Shown here: piece after piece, positions 1 through 7,804 of the stretch
How positions within the stretch are numbered: position 1 is the first letter of the stretch
Layout of the letters: every line of letters begins with the position of its first letter
NCBI GenBank assembly: GCA_022708005.1
Contig: JAKIZN010000012.1
Span: forward strand, 1 to 14,050
Source of the DNA: Bacteroidota bacterium
Lineage (GTDB): Bacteria; Bacteroidota; Ignavibacteria; Kapaibacteriales; UBA2268
DNA: 14,050 nucleotides
Direction of reading: 5' to 3'
Notes under the pieces: generated by a model
What the model saw: only the letters and a program-made list of their open reading frames with translations
Databases searched by the model: none
What the model was told of the DNA's origin: nothing
Position numbers and translations under genes: made by a program

Positions 1-925
1 CGAAGTATTTCTCTGGATTTTCGTATATTTCTTTGTCGGCTGTAAGGTGTTCGGCAGCTGCGTCGCAGAGGTTAGCAATTTCTTCGCGGCCGGTTAATTT
101 TAAGTAATCGGACATTTTTTTATCGTAGCCGAAAATAGAAGTTGTTGCACCGATTTCTGCGCCCATATTGCAGATAGTGCCTTTGCCTGTGCAAGAAATC
201 GAATTTGCTCCTTCTCCGAAGTACTCTAATATAGCGCCGGTGCCACCTTTGACTGTAAGTATCCCAGCGACTTTTAATATTACATCTTTAGCAGAAGTCC
301 AGCCCGATAGCCGTCCAGTTAGTTTTACACCGATTAATTTAGGAAATTTCAGCTCCCATGGCATACCGACCATCACATCGACAGCATCGGCGCCGCCGAC
401 GCCTATCGCAACCATGCCAAGCCCGCCAGCATTAACAGTATGAGAATCTGTGCCAATCATCATACCGCCCGGGAAAGCGTAATTTTCGAGGACAACTTGG
501 TGAATAATGCCCGCGCCCGGCTTCCAAAATCCAATTCCATATTTACTTGAAACAGACGACAAAAAGTCATAAACTTCCTTATTGGAATTTTGGGCTACTT
601 CTAAATCTTTTTCGGCACCAACTTTAGCTTGGATTAAGTGGTCGCAATGCACAGTGGAAGGAACTGCCACCTTGCTTTTGCCAGCTTGAATAAATTGGAG
701 CAACGCCATTTGAGCTGTTGCATCTTGCATCGCAACTCTATCGGGTGCAAAATCTACATAATCAACTCCACGCTTAAATTCTTGAATTTCATCTAAATTA
801 AATAAGTGCGAGTAAAGTATTTTTTCCGTAGCTGTTAGAGGCTTGTTTATTTTTTGCTTTATTGCAGCAATCTTCTGAGGCAAATTGCTATAATGCTTAC
901 GCAGCATTTCAATGTCGAAAATCAT
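1..925 (-). CDS. acn: Aconitate hydratase, mitochondrial type (N-terminal 308 residues, truncated by window edge)
   Basis: This is the N-terminal part of aconitase, the [4Fe-4S] enzyme that interconverts citrate and isocitrate in the TCA cycle. The translation shows family signatures in order: [18 protein letters not shown] at residues 61-78, HCDHL at 93-97, the active-site segment GTDSHT at 158-163, [11 protein letters not shown] around 176-185, and a long stretch ending [20 protein letters not shown] at 242-261. This matches the mitochondrial-type family (usual length about 750 residues). The cluster-binding cysteines lie beyond the window, so an intact active site cannot be confirmed. The ATG at 925 is preceded by AAGGAC (minus strand, 938-933) with 7 nt spacing, one of the better ribosome-binding sites here. 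The gene is transcribed away from the oxidoreductase at 1141. Family assignment is very secure; completeness is unknown. Confidence 0.96.
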   Translation of the reverse strand, partial: MIFDIEMLRKHYSNLPQKIAAIKQKINKPLTATEKILYSHLFNLDEIQEFKRGVDYVDFAPDRVAMQDATAQMALLQFIQAGKSKVAVPSTVHCDHLIQAKVGAEKDLEVAQNSNKEVYDFLSSVSSKYGIGFWKPGAGIIHQVVLENYAFPGGMMIGTDSHTVNAGGLGMVAIGVGGADAVDVMVGMPWELKFPKLIGVKLTGRLSGWTSAKDVILKVAGILTVKGGTGAILEYFGEGANSISCTGKGTICNMGAEIGATTSIFGYDKKMSDYLKLTGREEIANLCDAAAEHLTADKEIYENPEKYF

Positions 926-1140
926 CGTTTTTGTCCTTAATTATTTTATGAATCTATCAATTTTATAACGATTATTATGAAAATAATTGTTTAAGAGAAA
1001 AAAAAAGCGAATTGCGATAATGCTGATTGAACTGAAAGTTAGCCGTATATATTTGCTTTTGAGCAAAATAAACTGCATATATTTCGCCCAAGTTTTTTAT
1101 TTTTGTAATACTTTAATGTGAAATCATAGCGATGTGAGCA
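926..1140. other. Divergent intergenic region (aconitase / bi-domain oxidoreductase)
   Basis: This AT-rich spacer of 215 bp should carry promoters for both flanking genes. Visible structure: the aconitase ribosome-binding site at 933-938; a small perfect hairpin at 1052-1067 (TTTGCT, loop TTTG, AGCAAA); and two plus-strand matches to the Bacteroidota -7 consensus TAnnTTTG, at 1048-1055 and 1098-1105. No gene or repeat-family copy is seen. Confidence 0.5.
1027..1055 (+). promoter_or_regulatory. Possible Bacteroidota-type promoter for the bi-domain oxidoreductase
   Basis: TTG at 1027-1029, an 18-nt spacer, and TATATTTG at 1048-1055 resemble the TTTG / TAnnTTTG promoter of Bacteroidota. It would give a leader of about 80 nt. 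The 1052-1067 hairpin overlaps its 3' end and could be an operator-like site. AT-rich sequence produces such matches by chance, so this is weak. Confidence 0.25.
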
Positions 1141-3267
1141 ATGCTACAAGTAGTTCAATATCAAAAAGACGGGAAAATGGAAGTTGCCGAACTGCCCGCT
1201 CCGAAATGCCCCGAAGGCGGCGTGCTAATCCAAACATACTATAGCCTTATAAGCGCTGGCACGGAAAAAATATCTGTTGCTAATGCCCAATCTGGCTTAT
1301 TGGGAAGGGCTCGCAAGCAACCCGAGCAAGTGAAACTCGTTACGTCAATGATAAAAAAAGAAGGCTTAATGGCAACAGCTAAGAAAGTGATGAACAAGTT
1401 GGATTCATACAAGTCGTTAGGCTATTCGCTGTCGGGCATTGTAATCGAAAGCGATGCCGCAGAATTTGCCGTTGGGGATAGGGTCGCCGCGGCAGGCGCT
1501 GGCTATGCGAACCACGCTGAATACGTCGCTGTGCCCAAAAATTTAGTTGTAAAATTGCCCGAGAGCGTTAGCTTTGACGATGCGGCATATACCACGCTTG
1601 GAGCAATAGCTATGCAGGGATTTCGGCAAGCCGCGCCTAAACTTGGCGAAACAGTAGCCGTTATAGGGCTTGGGCTGCTCGGGCAAATAACCGTCCAATT
1701 GCTAAAAGCCGCGGGCTGTAGAGTTATCGGATTAGACATAAACGAAAGCCTCTTCGGGCTTGCCCAAAAATTTGGTTGCGAGCTTACTTTGCCGTCTTCG
1801 GCAGCGTCAATCGAGACTATCAACGCTTTTACATCGGGCTATGGCGCTGATGCCGTAATCATTACCGCAAGCACTAATTCTAATGAACCAGTTGAGCTAT
1901 CGATGAAAATATGCAGGAAGCGCGGAACTGTGGTAGTTGTTGGCGCTGTCGGCATGAACATTGAGCGTAGTCATTTTTATATGAAGGAGATAGATTTTAA
2001 AATATCTTGTAGCTATGGTCCGGGCAGATATGACGCTAATTACGAAGAGCGTGGCATTGACTATCCTTTTGCATTTGTTCGCTGGACGGAAAATAGAAAT
2101 ATGCAGGCATTTTTGCAATTGATTGGCAGCGGGAAGGTAGATGTTGCATCAATTACGACGCATACTTTTGAAATTCAAGATGCTTTAAAAGCTTATGATA
2201 TAATAACGGGCAAAACCGAAGAAAAGCATTTGGGCATTTTGCTGAAATATCCGCAAGAGAAAGCGTCGCCATCGAACACGGTGAAAATAAGAACCATCGA
2301 GGCTAACTCCGATTTAAAACTTGGGTTTATAGGCGCGGGCAATTTTGCTACTAATAATTTGCTGCCACCGCTGCAAAGGCTTGTTAAAGACTTTGTGGCA
2401 GTTTCCACCGCTACTCCGATTAACGCCAAAAGTTCAGCCAAGCGATTTGGATTTGCGGAAGCCACAACGGATTCGTTTTCAATCATTAATGATAGCAGGA
2501 CAAATCTGATATTTATTGCGTCGCGGCATAATTCTCACGCTCAATATGTAGTAAAATCGCTTGAAAATGATAAAAATGTGTTTGTCGAAAAACCTTTGGC
2601 AATCAATTTTGAACAATTAAGCGAAATAGAAAAAGCATATAAAAACTCGAAAGCGAGCTTGATGGTCGGCTTTAATAGAAGATTTTCAAAGCCATTTGTG
2701 AAAATGAAAGATTTTTTTGCAAATAGGCAAGACCCGATGCTTATTAATTATCGCATCAATGCTGGATTTATTCCGAAGTCGCACTGGATACATGACGAAG
2801 GTGGCAGGATTATCGGCGAAGTGTGCCATTTTATTGATTGTATGATATATTTGACTGGCGCTTTGCCTATATCTGTTTTTGCTCAAGCAATATCTTCGGG
2901 CAATGATTCGGTGCAAAATGCGGATAACGTCATAATCAATATTAAGTTATCAGATGGCTCTATAGGCTCAATCAGCTATCTTGCAAATGGCGATTCCGCT
3001 GTGCCAAAGGAATTTTGCGAAGTTTTTTGCGAAAAGAAAACAGCGATAATGCATGATTTCACAAAGTTGGAGCTATTCGCGTCGGGGAAAGTTCAATCAT
3101 ACACTTATGATGGCAAAAAGGGCATCGGCGAAGAGTTAGAAGCGACAATTGGCGCTATCAGAGCGGGCAAGCAAATGCCAATTTCTGCCGAAGAGCTGTT
3201 TGCTACAACAAAATGCACACTCTACGCAGTGGAATCATTAAAAACTGGGCTACCAATGTTGCTATAG
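1141..3267 (+). CDS. Bi-domain oxidoreductase: MDR/zinc-type dehydrogenase fused to Gfo/Idh/MocA dehydrogenase
   Basis: A 708-residue fusion of two NAD(P)-dependent oxidoreductase modules. Residues 1 to about 370 look like a medium-chain dehydrogenase: a GroES-like N-terminus and a Rossmann fold with GLGLLG at 176-181. The structural-zinc cysteine cluster and the usual catalytic CGTD are absent (AGTEK at 39-43 instead), so this half may be zinc-independent. Residues about 393-708 are Gfo/Idh/MocA-like: nucleotide-binding GAGNFA at 398-403, the EKP motif at 483-485, and GEVCHFID at 559-566. The architecture matches proteins named bi-domain-containing oxidoreductase, often found in surface-polysaccharide clusters. 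No sugar or glycosyltransferase gene is visible here, so the substrate is unknown. ATG at 1141 has no strong ribosome-binding site. Fusion and families are secure; the reaction is not. Confidence 0.9.
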   Translation: MLQVVQYQKDGKMEVAELPAPKCPEGGVLIQTYYSLISAGTEKISVANAQSGLLGRARKQPEQVKLVTSMIKKEGLMATAKKVMNKLDSYKSLGYSLSGIVIESDAAEFAVGDRVAAAGAGYANHAEYVAVPKNLVVKLPESVSFDDAAYTTLGAIAMQGFRQAAPKLGETVAVIGLGLLGQITVQLLKAAGCRVIGLDINESLFGLAQKFGCELTLPSSAASIETINAFTSGYGADAVIITASTNSNEPVELSMKICRKRGTVVVVGAVGMNIERSHFYMKEIDFKISCSYGPGRYDANYEERGIDYPFAFVRWTENRNMQAFLQLIGSGKVDVASITTHTFEIQDALKAYDIITGKTEEKHLGILLKYPQEKASPSNTVKIRTIEANSDLKLGFIGAGNFATNNLLPPLQRLVKDFVAVSTATPINAKSSAKRFGFAEATTDSFSIINDSRTNLIFIASRHNSHAQYVVKSLENDKNVFVEKPLAINFEQLSEIEKAYKNSKASLMVGFNRRFSKPFVKMKDFFANRQDPMLINYRINAGFIPKSHWIHDEGGRIIGEVCHFIDCMIYLTGALPISVFAQAISSGNDSVQNADNVIINIKLSDGSIGSISYLANGDSAVPKEFCEVFCEKKTAIMHDFTKLELFASGKVQSYTYDGKKGIGEELEATIGAIRAGKQMPISAEELFATTKCTLYAVESLKTGLPMLL

Positions 3268-3307
3268 AAGGCAAATTTCCTGCTACTTATGATTGGGGGA
3301 ATGCCTT
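3268..3307. terminator. Possible bidirectional stem-loop between convergent genes
   Basis: AAGGCA (3268-3273) and TTCC (3277-3280) can pair with GGAA (3298-3301) and TGCCTT (3302-3307), giving a 10-bp stem with a 3-nt bulge. It sits immediately after the oxidoreductase stop codon and before the convergent outer-membrane gene's stop. There is no T-tract, so it is only a candidate terminator. Confidence 0.35.
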
Positions 3308-3316
3308 GCTGCATCA

Positions 3317-4924
3317 CTATTCATAATCAAATTCAAGTCCATATATTTCTGGTAGCTTGAACTCGTGATTAGTTATTGCAGGGAACATCTGCTCTACTGT
3401 GAAAATTATACCGCCGAACTGCCGCGCATGCAAATTATATGCAAAATCTAATCTAAATATGTGGCTTGGGTTGTCTGATTTGCTAAAATGCACTCTAATG
3501 CCTGCACCTGTTGTTGGGTGAAATCGAGCTTTTGATAGCTTAGTGGATTGATTCCAAACTGAGCCTATATCAAAAAAAGCTACTCCAGAAAAATTTAATA
3601 CCCATACGGGCAAATCTGGAAAATACCTTAGTTCAAAATTTGAAATAATGCGGTTTTCACCTGCCAAGCTATTTAAGTTATAGCCACGAAGCCCCGCATC
3701 GGTGTCTAATACTAACTGTCTGAGACTAAACCAGTTCCATACAGTTTGCTGGCGCAATCTTGCCGTGATGAGCAGCTCAGGCAATATTTTATAGAACATA
3801 TTACCCTTAAATTCTTCATAAGTAAAGTAAGACTCGCCCCGCGTGAAAGAGCTTGCGCCCGTCAGCTGCCCAAATATGTAAAATCCATTTTTGTAGTATG
3901 AGCGTTCGCCTTGCCCTGCGACATAATATAAGCTCTCGCCTTTTGAGCCGATAGGAAAGATTTTGCCAAGCACGGCGCTGCCCCACCCGCCAATTACCAT
4001 ATCTTCGTAAAAGTATGAGTTGACCTTATCAATAGTGAAAAAATCTTGAGCTACGGAAGAAAATGCAAATAAGATTTTTCCAGAATTATCAAATGCACGA
4101 GTGAATTCCTTTTCGCCGCGGTCTGCTTTATGATATTCAAGCAGTGCTGTGAAAAACACTCTATCTTTGCGCCACCAAGCGCGTGAAAACCAAAGGTCGA
4201 CCTTTGTTTCCTTATTTTGCAGAAGCTGGGGATGCTTCGACTTTATGTATAAAAAATCTTTGCCGTATTGGTTATCCGCTTTTACCCCAAAGGAATACCT
4301 ATCGTCTAATGTTAAGTATCTTTTGGAAAGTTCAAACGCTTGCTCGGTTCTGATTCTATTGCTCAGCAAAGAAAAATCAAGCGATAAGTTGCTTCGGAAC
4401 AGCCTTCGCTGAAATAGCTCTAATCGCCCTTGCCATTTAACGTCATCTTCTTCGCGAAAAAGTGCTTCGGCTAGCACTGATGTGCCTGTGCCAAACAAGT
4501 TATATTCTTCGATTTTTCCGCCATAGCTTGCATAGCCGTCGCTATGCCCGTATAGCGGAGCAGGATAGAGCGACCATCTATCTTTTGTAGTAACATAAAT
4601 ATCGTAATAGTCGTTTTCTATTGAGTCGATTTCAATTTTTACATTTGTAAAAAGCTCAGTAGCTCTCAAATTCCGCTCAGTTTCGAGCAATAGCTCATCA
4701 TCTACATAATCATTTCTTTTGAATAATAGCTCGTCGCTAATGATGTATTCATTAGTAGTAGAATGGAAAAAATTGAGAAATGGCGAAGCAAAAAACCAAT
4801 CTTTGTCTTGCTTTTCAAAAACTTTTTGCCTTTCAAGTATAATGTTGTTCACTCTGATTTCAGGCATAACTTCATTATTTGCAAGCGTTAAAAATATAAC
4901 GACGGCTATCAGATAAAACTTCAC
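3317..4924 (-). CDS. Omp85-superfamily (BamA/TamA-like) outer membrane protein
   Basis: A 535-residue predicted outer-membrane beta-barrel. A hydrophobic N-terminus (residues about 1-18) reads as a Sec signal peptide. Residues about 57-115 resemble a single POTRA-like module (acidic helix, then LFTNVKIEI and YYDIYVTTKD). The rest is alternating polar/aromatic beta-barrel sequence. GLRGY at 411-415 corresponds to the Omp85 loop-6 V/GRG motif and is followed by a strand-rich segment around ISNFELRYFPDLP. Canonical BamA is longer and has five POTRA domains, so this is a small paralogue rather than BamA. The start codon is GTG at 4924; an in-frame TGA directly upstream rules out extension. The last barrel-like strand ends near F514 and a 21-residue tail follows, instead of the usual terminal aromatic residue. 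Its role (protein or lipid insertion, or a lone barrel) cannot be read from the sequence. Confidence 0.82.
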   Translation of the reverse strand: MKFYLIAVVIFLTLANNEVMPEIRVNNIILERQKVFEKQDKDWFFASPFLNFFHSTTNEYIISDELLFKRNDYVDDELLLETERNLRATELFTNVKIEIDSIENDYYDIYVTTKDRWSLYPAPLYGHSDGYASYGGKIEEYNLFGTGTSVLAEALFREEDDVKWQGRLELFQRRLFRSNLSLDFSLLSNRIRTEQAFELSKRYLTLDDRYSFGVKADNQYGKDFLYIKSKHPQLLQNKETKVDLWFSRAWWRKDRVFFTALLEYHKADRGEKEFTRAFDNSGKILFAFSSVAQDFFTIDKVNSYFYEDMVIGGWGSAVLGKIFPIGSKGESLYYVAGQGERSYYKNGFYIFGQLTGASSFTRGESYFTYEEFKGNMFYKILPELLITARLRQQTVWNWFSLRQLVLDTDAGLRGYNLNSLAGENRIISNFELRYFPDLPVWVLNFSGVAFFDIGSVWNQSTKLSKARFHPTTGAGIRVHFSKSDNPSHIFRLDFAYNLHARQFGGIIFTVEQMFPAITNHEFKLPEIYGLEFDYE

Positions 4925-5134
4925 TCAATAATCCAATTTTTAATTGCACTCTATTTGCATTCCCAAAATTAACAAAAAAGTTCAAATAAACCGTCAAAAT
5001 AGAGTGGCAAGACAACGAATAAACCCAAATAATGCATTAGAAACTCTAACTGAATGTGTACCCATAAGTAAATATTAGATTTTAAGATGGGAGCTGTCTC
5101 GTAAGGTAACAAGTGAGAGCATCCGCTATTCTCC

Positions 5135-5167
5135 AGATGTCCTACACCTTCGAGGTATAGGACATCT
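5135..5167. repeat. Shared long hairpin, copy 1 (15-bp stem, 3-nt loop)
   Basis: AGATGTCCTACACCT (5135-5149), loop TCG, then the complementary arm 5153-5167 with one mismatch (A at 5157 where the other two copies have G). The flanking CTATTCTCC to its left is shared with copy 2. There is no T-tract, and it lies upstream of both neighbouring genes, so it is not an ordinary intrinsic terminator. Confidence 0.9.
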
Positions 5168-5184
5168 TAAAGTCAAATAGTAAC

Positions 5185-5211
5185 GAACCCGAAGGGTTCA
5201 AATGTTTGTAG
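5185..5211. repeat. Left arm of internal imperfect inverted repeat, with small hairpin
   Basis: Hairpin GAACCC-GAA-GGGTTC at 5185-5199 is followed by ATGTTTGTAG at 5202-5211. The 27-bp segment matches the reverse complement of 5346-5372 at 21 of 27 positions. Four of the six differences are two compensating pairs that keep both small hairpins intact. Confidence 0.85.
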
Positions 5212-5230
5212 CAATGAATAATCGGAGATT

Positions 5231-5325
5231 TATACGGCTCCGTAGGAGTCGCATTGGTTTAGCATTATACGGCTCCGTAGGAGTCGCATTGGTTTAGCAT
5301 TATACGGCTCCGTAGGAGTCGCATT
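5231..5325. repeat. 35-bp tandem repeat, 2.7 exact copies, each with a hairpin
   Basis: Units run 5231-5265 and 5266-5300, with a partial unit at 5301-5325, all identical where they overlap. Each unit contains CGGCTCC-GTA-GGAGTCG, a 7-bp stem with one G-T wobble. The partial unit ends after GCATT, where element-specific sequence resumes. Confidence 0.95.
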
Positions 5326-5345
5326 AGGTTGTGCAATCTTATTTT

Positions 5346-5372
5346 CTACAAACATCAAATCCCTTCGGGATT
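5346..5372. repeat. Right arm of internal imperfect inverted repeat, with small hairpin
   Basis: CTACAAACAT at 5346-5355 is the exact complement of ATGTTTGTAG at 5202-5211. It is followed by hairpin AATCCC-TTC-GGGATT at 5358-5372. The tandem array lies between the two arms. Confidence 0.85.
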
Positions 5373-5541
5373 AAACCCAAATAATGCATCTGAACCCTTT
5401 TGAGACAGCCCCATCTGGGAAATAGCGGATAGCCAATGGAAAAGTTTCTATTGGATTATTTGGAATAAATAAATAGCTTTATTTATCGTGTTTGTAATTT
5501 TAGCAATGCGATAAAAACTAACAAAAACGAGTGGCGACAAG

Positions 5542-7803
5542 ATGAAATTTGGGCTCGATAGCTTAAGAAAAGCAGATAAAGCAGAAGTGGATATAAAAAA
5601 ACATCGCTTTGGCGAAAATGGCGAAGCGGACTTGCTTGTGCTGCTGAGCGAATGCAAAAAAATGCTCCCAAAATATGACGAAAAAAAAATACGCAAAGCC
5701 TTTGAAGTATGCTATAATGCTCATTTGAATAAGCTGCGGAAGTCGGGCGAGCCGTTTTACACTCACCCGCTCGAAGTAGCTCGAATAGTGGTAAATGAAA
5801 TTCCGTTAGATGATGTGTCGGCTATCGCCGCATTGCTTCATAATGTCGTAGATGAAAGTGAAAATTACACGCTTAATGATATTCGCCACGAATTTGGCGA
5901 GGACGTAGCGAAAATAGTCGATGGAACATCGAAAATCAAGTATATCGAAAGCCAGCATATAAGCATTGATGCGCAAATCGAAAGCTATAGAAAATTGCTA
6001 TTGGCGCTATTTAAAGATGTTAGAATTATCCTTGTCAAGCTCGCCGATAGGCTGCATAATATGCGAACTCTCGAAGGACTTAGCCCCGAAAGCCAAGAGC
6101 GAGCGTCGCGAGAAACACTTGAGATATATGCTCCATTTGCTAACCGATTTGGGCTACGCAATATTAAATGGGAACTCGAGGACATCGCTTTTAAATATCT
6201 TCACAATTCAGAATATAATGCAATTAAAGAAGCATTGCAGCTTTCCCGAGAAGAGCGAGAAGAATACATAAAAAGGTTTATTGCTCCCATAAGCGAAGCG
6301 ATAGAAAAAGATGAATTGCTCAAAAAATTAAAAGTTAAGTTTGAAGTAAAAGGCAGAGCAAAGCATATTTATTCTATTTATAACAAAACTATATTGCGGC
6401 AAAAGTCTATCGATGAGCTTTATGACCTATTTGCAGTGAGAGTAGTTTTGGATACAGACGACCCAAATATCTGCTTTTACACTTACGGCATCATAGCGGG
6501 CATATATCCGCCAGTTCCCGAAACATTTAAAGATTACATATCATCGCCCAAAAAAAATGGCTATAAATCCATACATACCGCTCTAATCGGTCCTAATGAT
6601 AAGCCTGTCGAAGTTCAAATTCGCACAAGGCTTATGCACATTACATCTGAAAAAGGCGTAGCTGCGCACTTCAAATATAAGCGCGGCGCAGTCGAGGCGC
6701 AGTCGATTCTGGAGGATCAACACATACAGGGCTGGATGGACGTTGTCCGCGAGACTTTTGAGAATGCTGGCGGCGAATTTACTCCCGAATTGCTTGATTC
6801 AGTGCGTAAAAACTTGTTTCAAGATGAAATATTTGTTTTTACTCCAGCTAATGAATTTAAAAAAATGCCTAAAGATGCTACAGCGCTGGATTTTGCTTTT
6901 GAAATTCATACGGAAGTGGGTAGCCACGCAATTGGTGCTAAAGTCAATGGCAAAGTAGTTCCGCTATATCATACTTTGCAGAATGGCGATAGGGTGGAAA
7001 TACTTACTTCTAAAAATCAAAATCCTACAAAAGAATGGCAAAAGTGGGTTACAACGGGCAAAGCTAATAATATGCTGCAAAAGTATTTTAGAGACGAAGC
7101 AAGGAAAATCGAAGCAGAAGGCAAAGAAATATGGAACAAGAGAATTAAAGAGCTTGGCATTACCATGAGCGATGACGAAATGGAAGCCGTAATCAAGCAT
7201 CTTAATTTTTCATTTATAACTGATTTCTATACTTCTTTGCAAAAGAATAAAATTAATTTGTCGAATTTAGATGAATATTTCAAAGCTAAAATTGGCAATG
7301 ACCCAGCGAAATTGAGCAAGCTGATTCATCAAGTCCAAGAAGGCAGTTCGCAACGGTATAAGTCATATAGAAAGCTGAATATTACATCAGATACAAGCAT
7401 TAGCTATGGCGATTGCTGCCGACCATTGCCGGGCGATAGTATAATTGCAGTTGCACTTAACAAGAATGAAGCTACTATCCATAGGTTCGATTGCAAAGTA
7501 CTCGAAAAGGTTATTAAAGCTCACAGCGAAGATATTGCAGAAGTCGCGTGGGACGAACTTCCTAAAGATAATTTTGTCCTTAAAATCCGTATCATTGGCA
7601 ACGATAGGGAAAATATGCTTCGGGACATCACTTCGGCTATTATCAAAAGCGGACACACAAATATCAATAGCGCAACTGTGAGTACTTTTGGTGCTTTATT
7701 TGATGGCGAAATAGCTTTGAAAATTGATAATACTTGCAATGTACAAAGGTTGATTGACGACATATTGCTTGTTGATGGAATTAAGGAAATTGAGCGACTG
7801 TGA
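5542..7803 (+). CDS. rel: Long RelA/SpoT homologue: (p)ppGpp synthetase with altered HD hydrolase motif
   Basis: A full-length 753-residue RSH protein that makes (p)ppGpp from ATP and GTP/GDP, and in some members degrades it. Domain order: HD hydrolase (about 45-200), synthetase (about 265-380), TGS (about 426-490), conserved Cys/zinc-finger region (GDCCRPLPGD at 623-631, HRFDC at 647-651), and C-terminal ACT (about 678-753). The synthetase looks intact: GRAKHIYSIY from 271, YDLFAVRVV with D295, KNGYKSIHT from 338, EVQIRT with E357. In the HD domain H75, H100, D169 and N173 are kept, but the HD dyad is HN (N101, codon AAT) and the usual E-D pair is D104-E105. Hydrolase activity may therefore be weak or lost. 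The TGS histidine expected after VG appears as S461, with H462 next to it. It is the first gene of an operon with guanine deaminase 1 bp downstream. No clear ribosome-binding site precedes ATG 5542. Confidence 0.95.
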   Translation: MKFGLDSLRKADKAEVDIKKHRFGENGEADLLVLLSECKKMLPKYDEKKIRKAFEVCYNAHLNKLRKSGEPFYTHPLEVARIVVNEIPLDDVSAIAALLHNVVDESENYTLNDIRHEFGEDVAKIVDGTSKIKYIESQHISIDAQIESYRKLLLALFKDVRIILVKLADRLHNMRTLEGLSPESQERASRETLEIYAPFANRFGLRNIKWELEDIAFKYLHNSEYNAIKEALQLSREEREEYIKRFIAPISEAIEKDELLKKLKVKFEVKGRAKHIYSIYNKTILRQKSIDELYDLFAVRVVLDTDDPNICFYTYGIIAGIYPPVPETFKDYISSPKKNGYKSIHTALIGPNDKPVEVQIRTRLMHITSEKGVAAHFKYKRGAVEAQSILEDQHIQGWMDVVRETFENAGGEFTPELLDSVRKNLFQDEIFVFTPANEFKKMPKDATALDFAFEIHTEVGSHAIGAKVNGKVVPLYHTLQNGDRVEILTSKNQNPTKEWQKWVTTGKANNMLQKYFRDEARKIEAEGKEIWNKRIKELGITMSDDEMEAVIKHLNFSFITDFYTSLQKNKINLSNLDEYFKAKIGNDPAKLSKLIHQVQEGSSQRYKSYRKLNITSDTSISYGDCCRPLPGDSIIAVALNKNEATIHRFDCKVLEKVIKAHSEDIAEVAWDELPKDNFVLKIRIIGNDRENMLRDITSAIIKSGHTNINSATVSTFGALFDGEIALKIDNTCNVQRLIDDILLVDGIKEIERL

Positions 7804-7804
7804 T

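Larger units (their letters stand above)
5020..5414. repeat. Composite dispersed repeat, element 1
   Basis: A non-coding modular repeat fills most of the 617-bp divergent gap at 4925-5541. The core, 5087-5414, is bounded by imperfect terminal inverted repeats, ATGGGAGCTGTCTC at 5087-5100 and GAGACAGCCCCAT at 5402-5414. Inside are a long hairpin (5135-5167), a small hairpin (5185-5199), a 35-bp tandem array (5231-5325) and a second small hairpin (5358-5372). The 18-mer TAAACCCAAATAATGCAT occurs perfectly at 5020-5037 and 5372-5389 as a direct repeat. Elements 2 (11469-11628) and 3 (13979 onward) share modules. No transposase is encoded. A MITE- or REP-like nature is inferred. Confidence 0.85.

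Noticed and set aside
168..443. Plus-strand open frame of 91 codons
   Set aside because: It lies antisense inside the well-supported aconitase gene, and its proline/serine-rich product has no family character.
5135..5167. Rho-independent terminator reading of the shared hairpin
   Set aside because: No T-tract follows on either strand, and copies 1 and 2 sit upstream of divergent genes rather than after a gene.
5231..5325. CRISPR-like array
   Set aside because: The 35-bp units are head-to-tail identical with no variable spacers, and no cas gene is present. It is a plain tandem repeat.
5448..5766. Minus-strand open frames over the start of the RelA/SpoT gene
   Set aside because: They are antisense to conserved RelA/SpoT coding sequence and show low-complexity Phe/Ser-rich products.
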